Origin: Bacillus sp. FJAT-27264
GTDB lineage: Bacteria > Bacillota > Bacilli > Paenibacillales > Paenibacillaceae
Assembly (NCBI RefSeq): GCF_001682855.1
Contig: NZ_MAQW01000001.1
Coordinates: 1,607,165-1,671,164, forward strand
Length of the DNA stretch: 64,000 nt
Direction of reading: 5' to 3'
Shown: piece after piece, positions 50,514 to 58,993 of the stretch
How positions within the stretch are numbered: the first letter of the stretch is position 1
How the letters are laid out: every line of letters begins with the position of its first letter
The notes under the pieces: generated by a model
What the model was told of the DNA's origin: nothing
Seen by the model: the letters and a program-made list of their open reading frames with translations, nothing else
The model's database searches: none
Program-made: the position numbers and the translations under genes

Positions 50514-51947
50514 TTATGAGATCACTGCATCATATCCGAGAATTGACTTAGGCTCCAAGTATTCCTCGATACCGTAGGTGCCGTGATCCCTGCCTATACC
50601 GGAATTTTTGAACCCGCCAAAAGGTGCTTTCGGCTCGTCATGCAAACCATTAACGGAAACCCGGCCAGCCACAATCTGATCAGCCACGTGATTGCCCCGC
50701 TCCTTGCTTCCAGAAAAGACGAATGCCTGCAGGCCATATGCTGTATCGTTCGCGATATCTATCGCTTCATCTTCTGTCTTATAGGTAATAATGGACAACA
50801 CCGGACCAAATACTTCTTCCTGAGCAATTGTCATATCATTAGTTACATTAGAAAACACCGTTGGCTTCACATAGTAGCCTGCTTCTAATCCTCCAGGACT
50901 GCCTGCACCTCCAGCAACCACCTCAGCTCCGTCTTCGATCGCCTGATTAATATAATGTTGAACCCGATCATACTGCTTCTGATTCACCATTGGCCCAATA
51001 ACTGAAGCATCATTCCAGAGATCTCCGACTTTTAAAGCGTCAATGGTGGCAGCCATTAAGGACTTTACCTCCTCCAGACGTGACTCTGGAACAAGCACTC
51101 TTGTACCCGCCAGACATGCCTGGCCGCTATTAATGAATCCGGCGCTTACTGCAAGCGGAACTGCTTTGGCGAAGTCAGCATCCTCTAAAATAACAGTTGG
51201 AGATTTGCCACCAAGCTCAAGTGTAACCCGTTTAAGATTGGCAGCGGCAACTTCCGCAATCCGTTTCCCAATTTGAGTGGAACCTGTAAACGTTATGCCT
51301 GTGACATCGGGATTACGGGTTAATTCCTCCCCTACTACTTCTCCCTTACCATTAACGATGTTGATAACACCCTGAGGGATATTGGCGGCATGGATGGCTT
51401 CAATAAATATTTCTGTTTGGGCCGCACTGAACTCGCTTGGCTTAACAACTATAGTACAGCCTGCTGCCAGTACCGGCGCAATTTTGTTCGCCATATGTGT
51501 TGCATTTGCATTCCATGGCGTAATAGCTCCAACGACACCGACGGGTTTCATGTGAACTTTTGCCGAGCCAGCCGTACGTATAAATGAATAGGATTCAACA
51601 CTTTCCTTCGTATGCAAAAACGCATTTACAGCGATATGAGTCAACATTCTGGCCACGGAAATCGGAGCGCCATATTCCTTAACGGTTGCCTCCGTTAACC
51701 GGTCGGACCGTTCCAGTAGAGCTTGGTGCAGCCTTAACAGAAATTCGGACCGTTCCTCAACACTCGTCTTGGAAAATGTTTTGAATGCAGCTTTGGCTGC
51801 CGCAATGGCATTTCGAGTATCCTCAACATCCCCTAATACGACTTTGCCGGTGATTTGCCTATTCGCAGGGTCGATTAGCTCCATCTCTTCTGTACCCGAT
51901 GGCGTAACATATTGCCCATTAATATAAATCTTATCGTACAAATTCAT
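50514..51947 (-). CDS. Aldehyde dehydrogenase (NAD(P)-dependent)
   Basis: 477 residues, ALDH superfamily: oxyanion Asn in TPWNAN (about 146), FTGSTQIGK cofactor loop, general base Glu244 (LELGGKSP) and catalytic Cys278 (NSGQACLAG). Broad-specificity oxidation of aldehydes to acids. ATG 51947 is chosen because GGAGG lies 7 bases upstream; two earlier in-frame ATGs have none. Its MerR-type promoter puts it in the same regulon as the SDRs. Confidence 0.92.
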   Translation of the reverse strand: MNLYDKIYINGQYVTPSGTEEMELIDPANRQITGKVVLGDVEDTRNAIAAAKAAFKTFSKTSVEERSEFLLRLHQALLERSDRLTEATVKEYGAPISVARMLTHIAVNAFLHTKESVESYSFIRTAGSAKVHMKPVGVVGAITPWNANATHMANKIAPVLAAGCTIVVKPSEFSAAQTEIFIEAIHAANIPQGVINIVNGKGEVVGEELTRNPDVTGITFTGSTQIGKRIAEVAAANLKRVTLELGGKSPTVILEDADFAKAVPLAVSAGFINSGQACLAGTRVLVPESRLEEVKSLMAATIDALKVGDLWNDASVIGPMVNQKQYDRVQHYINQAIEDGAEVVAGGAGSPGGLEAGYYVKPTVFSNVTNDMTIAQEEVFGPVLSIITYKTEDEAIDIANDTAYGLQAFVFSGSKERGNHVADQIVAGRVSVNGLHDEPKAPFGGFKNSGIGRDHGTYGIEEYLEPKSILGYDAVIS

Positions 51948-52045
51948 TGTCATGCCTCCCATTTCGCAGTTTGTACAAACTTTAGAAAAGTAATCAGGAT
52001 AACTTAAAGGCTCTCCCTACATGCTGGTCCCGAGCCACAATTCAT

Positions 52046-52076
52046 ATTCTACATGTTAAAGTTCACTTTAAGTCAA
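52046..52076 (-). promoter_or_regulatory. MerR-type promoter with 19-bp spacer (aldehyde dehydrogenase)
   Basis: Minus-strand TTGACT (52076-52071), 19 bp with dyad TTAAAGTGAACTTTAA, TAGAAT (52051-52046), about 100 bases before the gene. Confidence 0.8.
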
Positions 52077-52087
52077 ATCGAAGAGAG

Positions 52088-52340
52088 TATATAAGACAAA
52101 CTCAATCTCCAAACGTAAGGCTGGGTCGTCACTACGGTGGAATGTTTGGACTTCCGGTCGCTGTTGTGTCCAGATTTCCTCTTTTTAACCGCTTCTAGCG
52201 GTTGAAATCTGGTGAGCTTATGCTTTCGATGCGAGCTTTCCTACGGAAAGCTTTTAGGCGAGCGCTACGCTCCTACAGTTCCAAACTTCCCCCTTCGTTC
52301 CTCCTCGCTTTTCGTTATTTTCTTTTGTTTATCTTATATA
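52088..52340. repeat. MITE-like repeat copy B, full length
   Basis: 253 bp with ends TATATAAGACAAAC/GTTTATCTTATATA. Contains all blocks: GGTCGTCACTACGGTGGAAT, CCAGATTT/AAATCTGG around ACCGCT/AGCGGT, the GCTTTCC-TAC-GGAAAGC hairpin, CTACAGTTCCAAACTTCCCC. It sits just upstream of the aldehyde dehydrogenase promoter and does not interrupt it. Confidence 0.85.
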
Positions 52341-52350
52341 GCGGTAAAAT

Positions 52351-52380
52351 CAAAAAGCAGGGGGATCGATCCCCCTGCTC
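52351..52380 (-). terminator. Strong terminator of the betaine-type binding-protein gene
   Basis: Stem GCAGGGGGATC/GATCCCCCTGC at 52357-52378 followed on the minus strand by TTTTTGATTTT. Confidence 0.85.
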
Positions 52381-52454
52381 TTCAAGAGATATCATATTTA
52401 GAACTGAGTCCACGAGTTCGAAAGAGATTTTGCAATGTCATTACCGCAACGTCA

Positions 52455-53387
52455 TTACCCTTTTAACAAGCCAATAGCAATCAGCCATTCCTTCGCTACT
52501 TCAATCGGAGCCCGTTGCTTATTCTCTACCTCGCCATTAAGACGTTGCATCTCTTTATCCGTGAGTTTTCCTGCCAGTGAATTCAGAACTTGCTCCAGCT
52601 CCGGATGCTTCTTCAGCACTTCATCGCGGACAACCGGGATGGCAAAATACGGCACGTACACATGCTTATCATCATCAAGCACCGTAATCGGCCTCACCAG
52701 AACCTGCGCGGAGGTGGTTTGTACCATCGCTACATCGATTACTCCCTGGTCAATGGCCTGATACGCCAAGCCCCCTGCTATCGTTTTGATCTCCTTAAAA
52801 TGAGGTTTGTAGTTCTCTAGAACCGGCGGCCAGAGATCCGGACGGTTCATAAACTCTTCACTCGCTCCAAAGATCAGCTCTGAGGATTTCGCCGCAATAT
52901 CCGATCCTGTTTTGAGACCCAGCTTCTCTGCGATTTCCTTGCGCACTCCGAATGCATAGGAGTTCGTGAAGCCTAATGGATCCAGCACCGTAATCTGATT
53001 TTTCTCCTTCAGCTCCTTCTTCACCTTGTCATAGACCACTTGCGGATCATATTCAGGCTTGTCCTTCAAAATATTAATGAGTGCCGTTCCTGTATACTCC
53101 ACATAAGTGTCTACTTCATTCCCCTTTAAGGCTGTCCATAGCAGATTGTTATCGAGCTTCTTGACGATCGCCTTCAGATCGGTTTTATCTTCAATAAGCA
53201 GCTTTAAGGCATTCGCCAAAATATCGGACTCGGCAAACCCTTTGGTCGCGATCTGAATCGTGTCCGAACCTGCGCCCCCTGCTTTAGAGCAGCCTGAAAT
53301 TCCAATCGTCAGTACTATTGCTGCTGTTATGGCTAGGAAGGCTCTCCTGCTCTTCCCCCACTGTTTAAAAAATTGATTCTTCTTCAT
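52455..53387 (-). CDS. OpuAC/ProX-type substrate-binding lipoprotein, orphan
   Basis: 310 residues, glycine-betaine/choline-type binding protein: lipobox ISGC with Cys33, then TIQIATKGFAESDILANALK and VDTYVEYTGTALINIL, which carry the aromatic-box region of the OpuC group. No ATPase or permease nearby. It lies 66 bp after LLM copy 3 on the same strand, so both may be co-transcribed. Ligand could be a quaternary amine or a sulfonium. Confidence 0.88.
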   Translation of the reverse strand: MKKNQFFKQWGKSRRAFLAITAAIVLTIGISGCSKAGGAGSDTIQIATKGFAESDILANALKLLIEDKTDLKAIVKKLDNNLLWTALKGNEVDTYVEYTGTALINILKDKPEYDPQVVYDKVKKELKEKNQITVLDPLGFTNSYAFGVRKEIAEKLGLKTGSDIAAKSSELIFGASEEFMNRPDLWPPVLENYKPHFKEIKTIAGGLAYQAIDQGVIDVAMVQTTSAQVLVRPITVLDDDKHVYVPYFAIPVVRDEVLKKHPELEQVLNSLAGKLTDKEMQRLNGEVENKQRAPIEVAKEWLIAIGLLKG

Positions 53388-53453
53388 ACTCCTATCCCCT
53401 CTCCATTAGTCTTCCGTTTATTGATAAAAGTCTTTCATTGTTACCACACAGTG

Positions 53454-54833
53454 CTATGAATGAGTCAAATGATCTGTGCGGACAGAAACAAAACGGTTAT
53501 CAGGGCGCTTCAGTCCCAGATTGTCACGCAACGTCCCCCCTGTATATTCGGTGCGGAACACTCCTCTGCGCTGCAGTTCGGGAACAACCAGATTCACAAA
53601 ATCATCCAATCCGCCAGGCAGGTGAGAGAACTGAATATTAAAGCCATCCGCTGCCCCCTTCAGGAACCATTCCTCCAGAAAATCAGCAATCTGCTCCGGT
53701 GTCCCAGCCAGTCCGCGTCGGTTGGTCGACCGCTGGTACAGCTGTCGAAGCGTCAGTTGTTCCTTGTCCATCATCTCAAGGATACGCTCCAGTGCACTCT
53801 TGCTCTGATTAAATTGACTAAGATCCGGCCGGAATGGCAGCGGCTCATCCAACGGATAGGACGATATATCCTCTCCAAGATAATGGGAGAGCAGATCCAG
53901 ACCAAGCTGCTCTGGCAGCAAACTTTCAATCGCAGCAAGCTTCTCCTTCGCTTCCTCTTCCGTCTGGCCGATAATGGGCATGATGCCTGGTATGATTTTT
54001 AATTCGTCACGGCTTCTGCCGTACTTGGCCATTCTCCCTTTAATATCTTCATAGAGCTGTTGACCAGCCAGTAATCCCTCAGCATCGAAGGAGTGAATCG
54101 GAGCAAAGACGACCTCCGCCTTCTCTGCAGCTACCTCCTTGCCAGACTCCGAAGCGCCTGCCTGAGCCAGCACTGGATAACCTTGCGGGGGTCGCGTCAC
54201 ATTGAGTGGTCCCTGCACTTGGAAATGAGTCCCCTTATGCTGGATATTATGCAGCTTATCCTTATCCGCGAAATACCCGCTCTCTTTGTCCAGCAGTAGA
54301 GCATCATCTTCCCAGCTGTCCCACAGCCCTTGCGTCACATCCACGAATTCTACGGCTCGTTCATAGCGTTTACTATGCTCCAAATGCTTATCCCGGCTGA
54401 AATTACGCGCCTCCTCATCCGCTTGCGAGGTGACAATATTCCAGGCCGCCCGTCCATTGCTAAGATGATCGAGCGTCGCCAATTTCCTGGCAATATGATA
54501 CGGCTCATTGTAGGTGGTGGAGACTGTCGCAGCCAACCCGATATGCTCCGTAACTACAGCCAGCGCCGAGAGCAAGGTGAAAGGTTCTGGACGAATGCTG
54601 TTGGCATGACTGATGCCCGTTTCGAAGCGATCCCACACATACAGCTCATCTGCGTAGAAGAACATGTCAAATTTGCCGCGTTCTGCGGTCTGAAGGATTT
54701 GTTTATAGTAGTTGAAATCAAGTAGCCCTTTCGCATCCACTTCAGGATGTCGCCAGCTGGAAATATGCCCTCCGGACGGGAAAAACATCATTGCTCCAAG
54801 TACCATTTGTTTTTGTTTTTTCTGCTCACTCAC
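53454..54833 (-). CDS. LLM-class FMN-dependent monooxygenase (NtaA/CmoJ type), copy 3
   Basis: 459 residues: ISSWRHPEVDAKG near the N-terminus, FFYADELYVWDRF, GRAAWNIVTSQAD, PVLAQAGASESGKEVAA and a C-terminal GTLRDNLGLKRP. More distant from copies 1 and 2, and nearer the DszA/NtaA core. GTG 54833 is the start (GGGAGG 8 bases upstream); a longer frame reaches TTG 54860 without a site. A terminator-like hairpin lies in its leader. Confidence 0.9.
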   Translation of the reverse strand: MSEQKKQKQMVLGAMMFFPSGGHISSWRHPEVDAKGLLDFNYYKQILQTAERGKFDMFFYADELYVWDRFETGISHANSIRPEPFTLLSALAVVTEHIGLAATVSTTYNEPYHIARKLATLDHLSNGRAAWNIVTSQADEEARNFSRDKHLEHSKRYERAVEFVDVTQGLWDSWEDDALLLDKESGYFADKDKLHNIQHKGTHFQVQGPLNVTRPPQGYPVLAQAGASESGKEVAAEKAEVVFAPIHSFDAEGLLAGQQLYEDIKGRMAKYGRSRDELKIIPGIMPIIGQTEEEAKEKLAAIESLLPEQLGLDLLSHYLGEDISSYPLDEPLPFRPDLSQFNQSKSALERILEMMDKEQLTLRQLYQRSTNRRGLAGTPEQIADFLEEWFLKGAADGFNIQFSHLPGGLDDFVNLVVPELQRRGVFRTEYTGGTLRDNLGLKRPDNRFVSVRTDHLTHS

Positions 54834-54858
54834 TCCATTTTCCTCCCTCCAAATTTGC

Positions 54859-54901
54859 AAAAAAAGGAGGCCTCATGTCCCTCTCGGAACATAAGACCTC
54901 C
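54859..54901 (-). terminator. Terminator hairpin between pnuC and LLM copy 3 (possible attenuator)
   Basis: On the minus strand a 16-bp stem (54901-54886 with 54881-54866, three G-U pairs, loop GAGA) is followed by seven T, ending 25 bases before the LLM start. It may end the PnuC transcript, but a promoter (54998-54969) lies between pnuC and the hairpin, so it may instead attenuate the LLM gene. Confidence 0.7.
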
Positions 54902-54968
54902 ATCTGTACGGTGGGTCCAGATTATTAAAATACAATAAACGAAAATTACTAATTAATAATTTTAACTA

Positions 54969-54998
54969 ATAATATTACTGGGAATGAGCGTTTGTCAA
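54969..54998 (-). promoter_or_regulatory. Candidate promoter of LLM copy 3
   Basis: Minus-strand TTGACA (54998-54993), 18-bp spacer, TATTAT (54974-54969), upstream of the hairpin. Confidence 0.5.
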
Positions 54999-55037
54999 TC
55001 ATTTTATATAATTCTTATCGGAATTAAATGTTTTAGC

Positions 55038-55757
55038 TTATTTCATGTTCTGTTCGTACGATTTCCAGACTTTATTGGCATAAATACTGTTGAACAACAG
55101 TGCCGCTTGCAGCGCTACTTGAGATAAACATCCGCCCACGGTACCAACATCGGTATGACCAGTCGCTACTTGATATGTTAGGACAGACCAGTAAGCCAAA
55201 TTGGCAATATTGACAATAATCCATAGAGACCAGTTTTCTTTGTATTTACAGATATATAATACCTGTGCAATAAACGAAATCACGAGATTAATACTATCGA
55301 AATACGGCAATTGACCGCCTGTTCTTGCTAATACAAACCAGCCTACTGCCCAGGCTACAAATGCAGCGAGGAAAATGAGACGTTTCATTTTTGCGCTAAT
55401 CGTATTTACAGCTTCATCATTCCCCCATAGGAACCAACCGATCGGCTGAGAGATCACATAGAAAATGTTCATGACGAAAGCGCCATATGCGTGGCTTTGC
55501 CAAGCAATCATGGTCATGGCTATACATTGGACTAAGCCGAAGGCAAAGGTTAATTTTTTCCCCTTCATCCCAAACACAAGACAAATGACACCTGCTACAC
55601 CACTAACCATCCCAATAATGGAATCAGGTGCAATCACATACGCAACCACCTGTAGCAGGATTAGAACAATCGCATAAGTTACCTCAAACTTCTTCCATCC
55701 GGTAAAGAATTGGTTATATAACCATGATTGTTGTTGTGTATTTTCCATGTCGCTCAA
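55038..55757 (-). CDS. pnuC: Nicotinamide riboside transporter, PnuC type
   Basis: 239 residues, about seven membrane segments; contains the PnuC core WFLWGNDEAVNTISAKMKRL and the ligand-pocket region LAYWSVLTYQVATG. PnuC moves nicotinamide riboside by facilitated diffusion. Starts 4 bases inside the phosphorylase stop. Final gene of a Crp-type regulator/phosphorylase/transporter unit. A thiamin or riboside relative (PnuT, PnuX) cannot be excluded, but the nucleoside phosphorylase partner favours a nucleoside. Confidence 0.85.
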   Translation of the reverse strand: MSDMENTQQQSWLYNQFFTGWKKFEVTYAIVLILLQVVAYVIAPDSIIGMVSGVAGVICLVFGMKGKKLTFAFGLVQCIAMTMIAWQSHAYGAFVMNIFYVISQPIGWFLWGNDEAVNTISAKMKRLIFLAAFVAWAVGWFVLARTGGQLPYFDSINLVISFIAQVLYICKYKENWSLWIIVNIANLAYWSVLTYQVATGHTDVGTVGGCLSQVALQAALLFNSIYANKVWKSYEQNMK

Positions 55758-56479
55758 TCCTCCTGCTCAGTTAAAATTGTTAATGCCAATTGAATCGATG
55801 CTTGTTCCCCTTGCGTCACTGTGTTCTCCCCTGAGACCAAATGATTGACCCCGGCAGACAGATCGGCACGATATAACACGACATTATTTAAAATCGACAA
55901 GGCTTTCATTTTACGCAATGTGCCTAATACAAAGATAATACTGGTCTCCATATCACCGCCCAATACACCATACTGAGACCATTCTTGTTCAGTCGCCTCA
56001 TTGCTATCCATATAGAAACCATCATGTGCTCTGGTGATACCGAAATAGCCCTCGGGATAATGCTTCTTGGCTAGCTGCAACAAGTCTGCATCTGGAATGG
56101 CTGGATAAATGGGTGGAACATATTTACTGGATAGACCATCATCTCGAACGGTTCCTGTAGCAATAATTAATGACCCTAACGGAATGTTCTTCTGCATCGC
56201 ACCGCAGCTTCCTACTCTGATGACCGTGGTAATCCCTATATTGTGCAGTTCCTCCATGGCGATGGCCGCAGACGGGGCTCCAATCCCTGTAGAAATAACT
56301 AATATCTCTTCGCCTTGATAACTGCCTTTGATCGATTTAAATTCTCTATTGTAGGCCAGGGGTTGTACGTTATCCATCAGCGCGCCAACTTTATCTACTC
56401 TGGCCGGATCGCCAACCAAGATGGCTTTTTGTAAGTTAATCGAGCTGTCTAATTGAATATGTGCTTGTTTCTCTATCAT
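55754..56479 (-). CDS. Nucleoside phosphorylase (DeoD/Udp family)
   Basis: 241 residues, NP-I fold: phosphate loop GDPARVDKV at 23-31, VISTGIGAPSAAIAMEEL, RVGSCGAMQ near 93, ligand Glu-Met-Glu motif VLGGDMETSIIF near 172, close to uridine phosphorylases and DeoD. Together with PnuC it could split imported nicotinamide riboside to nicotinamide and ribose-1-phosphate. 3 bp after the regulator gene. Confidence 0.88.
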   Translation of the reverse strand: MIEKQAHIQLDSSINLQKAILVGDPARVDKVGALMDNVQPLAYNREFKSIKGSYQGEEILVISTGIGAPSAAIAMEELHNIGITTVIRVGSCGAMQKNIPLGSLIIATGTVRDDGLSSKYVPPIYPAIPDADLLQLAKKHYPEGYFGITRAHDGFYMDSNEATEQEWSQYGVLGGDMETSIIFVLGTLRKMKALSILNNVVLYRADLSAGVNHLVSGENTVTQGEQASIQLALTILTEQED

Positions 56480-56482
56480 CGT

Positions 56483-57151
56483 TCATCTCTTCCTTTCAGG
56501 GTCAATCCATAATTTCTCACGATCTACAATCTCTATCTCGTCACCGCTTATGACGATGCTCCCCTCCACTTCAAGCTGGTTTAAGACACGATAGACGCTT
56601 CTGTTGGTAGAGGAGACCGAATCTAAAATGGCCTTCTTCTGGATCATCGTTGATTTCTGCCCGTTGCTCTCCTCAATAAGCGATGAAATGATTTGTGATC
56701 GCACGCTGTCTAAGCTGTATTTTATCGTTCGATTGGTAAGCTTATACATTTGTTCGCATAAAGAAGCAATCACGAGCTGATTGAAATTAGCATCCTTTGA
56801 GAGCCAATATAAAAATGCCTTATCAGGTATCTTTATTAAAGTTACTTCACTAATGCTCACTATTGATGCGCTATATGGTTTATGGATCATCGCTTCTTGC
56901 TCACCAATAAAATTACCGCATGAATAGATATCTAACGTTACCTGTTTAGCGCTTTCATTCATGACATAGACTTTGACGTTGCCGCTTACGACAATGTAGA
57001 CGAAGGCATGCATCTCCCCTTGTGGTAAATAAAACTTGTTCTTCTTGAACGTCTGAATCTCCATTTCACGCAAAACTTCAAAGGGACAATCTTTTAAAAT
57101 TGTATGCATTCTAGGAATATTGCAAGCGATTGCATCGATGTCTGTAAGCAT
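56483..57151 (-). CDS. Crp/Fnr-family regulator
   Basis: 222 residues: sensor barrel about 30-120 (FYLPQGEMHAFVYIVVSGNVKVYVM) and winged helix about 150-210 (KKAILDSVSSTNRSVYRVLNQLEVEG). First gene of the phosphorylase/pnuC operon. Its sensor lacks the canonical cAMP-binding RxE motif by eye, so another effector, perhaps a nucleotide or NAD precursor, is likely. Confidence 0.88.
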   Translation of the reverse strand: MLTDIDAIACNIPRMHTILKDCPFEVLREMEIQTFKKNKFYLPQGEMHAFVYIVVSGNVKVYVMNESAKQVTLDIYSCGNFIGEQEAMIHKPYSASIVSISEVTLIKIPDKAFLYWLSKDANFNQLVIASLCEQMYKLTNRTIKYSLDSVRSQIISSLIEESNGQKSTMIQKKAILDSVSSTNRSVYRVLNQLEVEGSIVISGDEIEIVDREKLWIDPERKR

Positions 57152-57373
57152 CTTTTTCTAATCTCCTTGGTTTATATTTTCTCAAACACAAAGCATAAAA
57201 GCTACGACAAAGGACTTTATCTGAATGGATTTATATCTTATTTTTAATATGAATTGCGACATTTTTCAAACATGAAAAAATCGGTCCCATTATTCTCCAA
57301 TAGCCGGCTTACTAACCAAGCTTGCCCTGAACTTTTTGCCCCCATACAACTGCACCACTTGCTGTGAACAAAT

Positions 57374-57406
57374 AAAAAAAGCCGACCGGACAGCGTCCAA
57401 TCAGCG
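57374..57406 (-). terminator. Intrinsic terminator of the MFS gene
   Basis: On the minus strand GCTGATTGGAC-GCT-GTCCGGTCGGC (three G-U pairs) then TTTTTTT. Confidence 0.75.
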
Positions 57407-57430
57407 TTTGAAGCTTTATACTCAGCGAAA

Positions 57431-58960
57431 TTAGCCCACTGATGCTATGTCTACTCGTGACTCCTCGACGGTTGTGTCCGTGAAACGGCTGCGGCCCGTC
57501 CACCATGCCGCCACAAGACCGAGCGCAGCTGCGGCTGCCAGAAACCAGAAGCCCGCATGCACGGCTGCGGCCAGTGCTTCCTTCGTAGCGGTGGCACTCT
57601 GCCCATTACTACTAGCCCCCTCTAGCAACCGCTGAATCTGCTGATCGGCGCTTCCTTCACCAGCTGCTCCGGCGGGAAGCTCGCGGACAAGCCGCATGTT
57701 GATGACAGCCGCCATGACAGCCGTACCAAACACACCACCGACGGAGCGGAAGAAGCCAACAGATGAAGTCGCAACCCCTTTGATCCGTTCGTCAGCACTG
57801 AAGGTGACGGCCATTTGCCCGACCGTCATCATGATACCGACGCCAACGCCGATCAGAATCATCAGGAAGCGGATATGCCAAGCGCCGATGTTCAGGCTGG
57901 CCGCAGTCATTCCAAGCAGCCCCCCGGCGCTGATTAACATAGCAACGAAGATGCAGACGCGCCAGCTCCACCATTTGATGAACGAACTGCTTACTGCCGC
58001 CCCCACCATAACGGAGAACATGAACGGCGTTAGGACGCCTCCGGTATCCGAGGCATCACCGCCCAGGCTACCTTGGACGAAAAGCGGAATGTATATGAGC
58101 GATCCGTACATTATCGCGCCCTGCAGGAAAGTCGCTGCCAGCGTCCCGCTAATAGTCCGGTTACGGAACATAGCTAGGGGTAAGATCGGCTCCGGCGAGA
58201 CGACCTCAACCCGCAGGAACGCCACCAGGCAGATCAACCCCAAGCCGAGCAAACCGGCCACCTGCCAGGACATCCAACCCTCGCCTTCGCCGCCGAGCTT
58301 GAGGCCCAGCAAGATGGAGAAAGTGGATACGGCGAGCAGTAAGGCTCCGCTCTTATCTACGCTCGGCTTGATATCCGACTTGGACGTTACCGGCAACAGC
58401 CGGACCATAGCCACGAAAACCAGTATGCCAAGCGGTATGTTCATATAAAAATTGTAACGCCAGTCCAAGTGCTCCGTGATCCAGGCGCCGAGCGCCGGTC
58501 CGCTTACGGAAGACAGCGCAAATACGCCCATATATAGCGTCTGATAGATACCTGCACGTTCCTTTGGCATGTTCGTGAACACCAGCGTGTAGGTGACGGG
58601 GATGAGGAAGCCTGCACCCAAGCCCTGAACCGCCCGATAAAAGATCAGCTGCGGCATACTCTGAGCGATCCCGCACAGCGCCGATCCGAGAATGAAGACT
58701 ACAAGGCCTAGCATATAGAACCGTTTGCGACCATACAAATCCGACAACTTGCCCGCGATCGGCATCATCATTGTAGAGGTTAGCATATAAATCGTAAACA
58801 CCCAGGACATCAGCGGCAGTCCATGCAGCTCCTTCACGATCGTGGGAAGGGCTGTCGAGACGATCGTCTGATCAAGTTGCGTCAAAAAGATGCTGACGAA
58901 TAAGCCGGCCATCGTCCAGTTGAGTCTTGATTTGCCGGGCAGGGCAGCCTTCATCTGCAT
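57431..58960 (-). CDS. MFS drug exporter, DHA2 (EmrB/QacA) family
   Basis: 509 residues, fourteen predicted membrane segments. Motif D1 TQLDQTIVSTALPTI near 27, motif A GKLSDLYGRKRFY near 70, motif C GPALGAWITEHLDWR near 152. Proton-driven export of drugs or metabolites. Higher GC than the left part of the window, like the rest of the 57.4-64 kb block. 33 bp downstream of the unusual TetR gene, which should control it. Confidence 0.92.
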   Translation of the reverse strand: MQMKAALPGKSRLNWTMAGLFVSIFLTQLDQTIVSTALPTIVKELHGLPLMSWVFTIYMLTSTMMMPIAGKLSDLYGRKRFYMLGLVVFILGSALCGIAQSMPQLIFYRAVQGLGAGFLIPVTYTLVFTNMPKERAGIYQTLYMGVFALSSVSGPALGAWITEHLDWRYNFYMNIPLGILVFVAMVRLLPVTSKSDIKPSVDKSGALLLAVSTFSILLGLKLGGEGEGWMSWQVAGLLGLGLICLVAFLRVEVVSPEPILPLAMFRNRTISGTLAATFLQGAIMYGSLIYIPLFVQGSLGGDASDTGGVLTPFMFSVMVGAAVSSSFIKWWSWRVCIFVAMLISAGGLLGMTAASLNIGAWHIRFLMILIGVGVGIMMTVGQMAVTFSADERIKGVATSSVGFFRSVGGVFGTAVMAAVINMRLVRELPAGAAGEGSADQQIQRLLEGASSNGQSATATKEALAAAVHAGFWFLAAAAALGLVAAWWTGRSRFTDTTVEESRVDIASVG

Positions 58961-58993
58961 CGTCGTTCACTCCGTTTCGCTAATAAGTGGTCT

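Noticed and set aside
54859-54998. T-box or SAM riboswitch before LLM copy 3
   Set aside because: The T-box GGTGGnACCGCG element and the SAM aptamer core are not present; only a terminator hairpin and a promoter-like sequence are seen.
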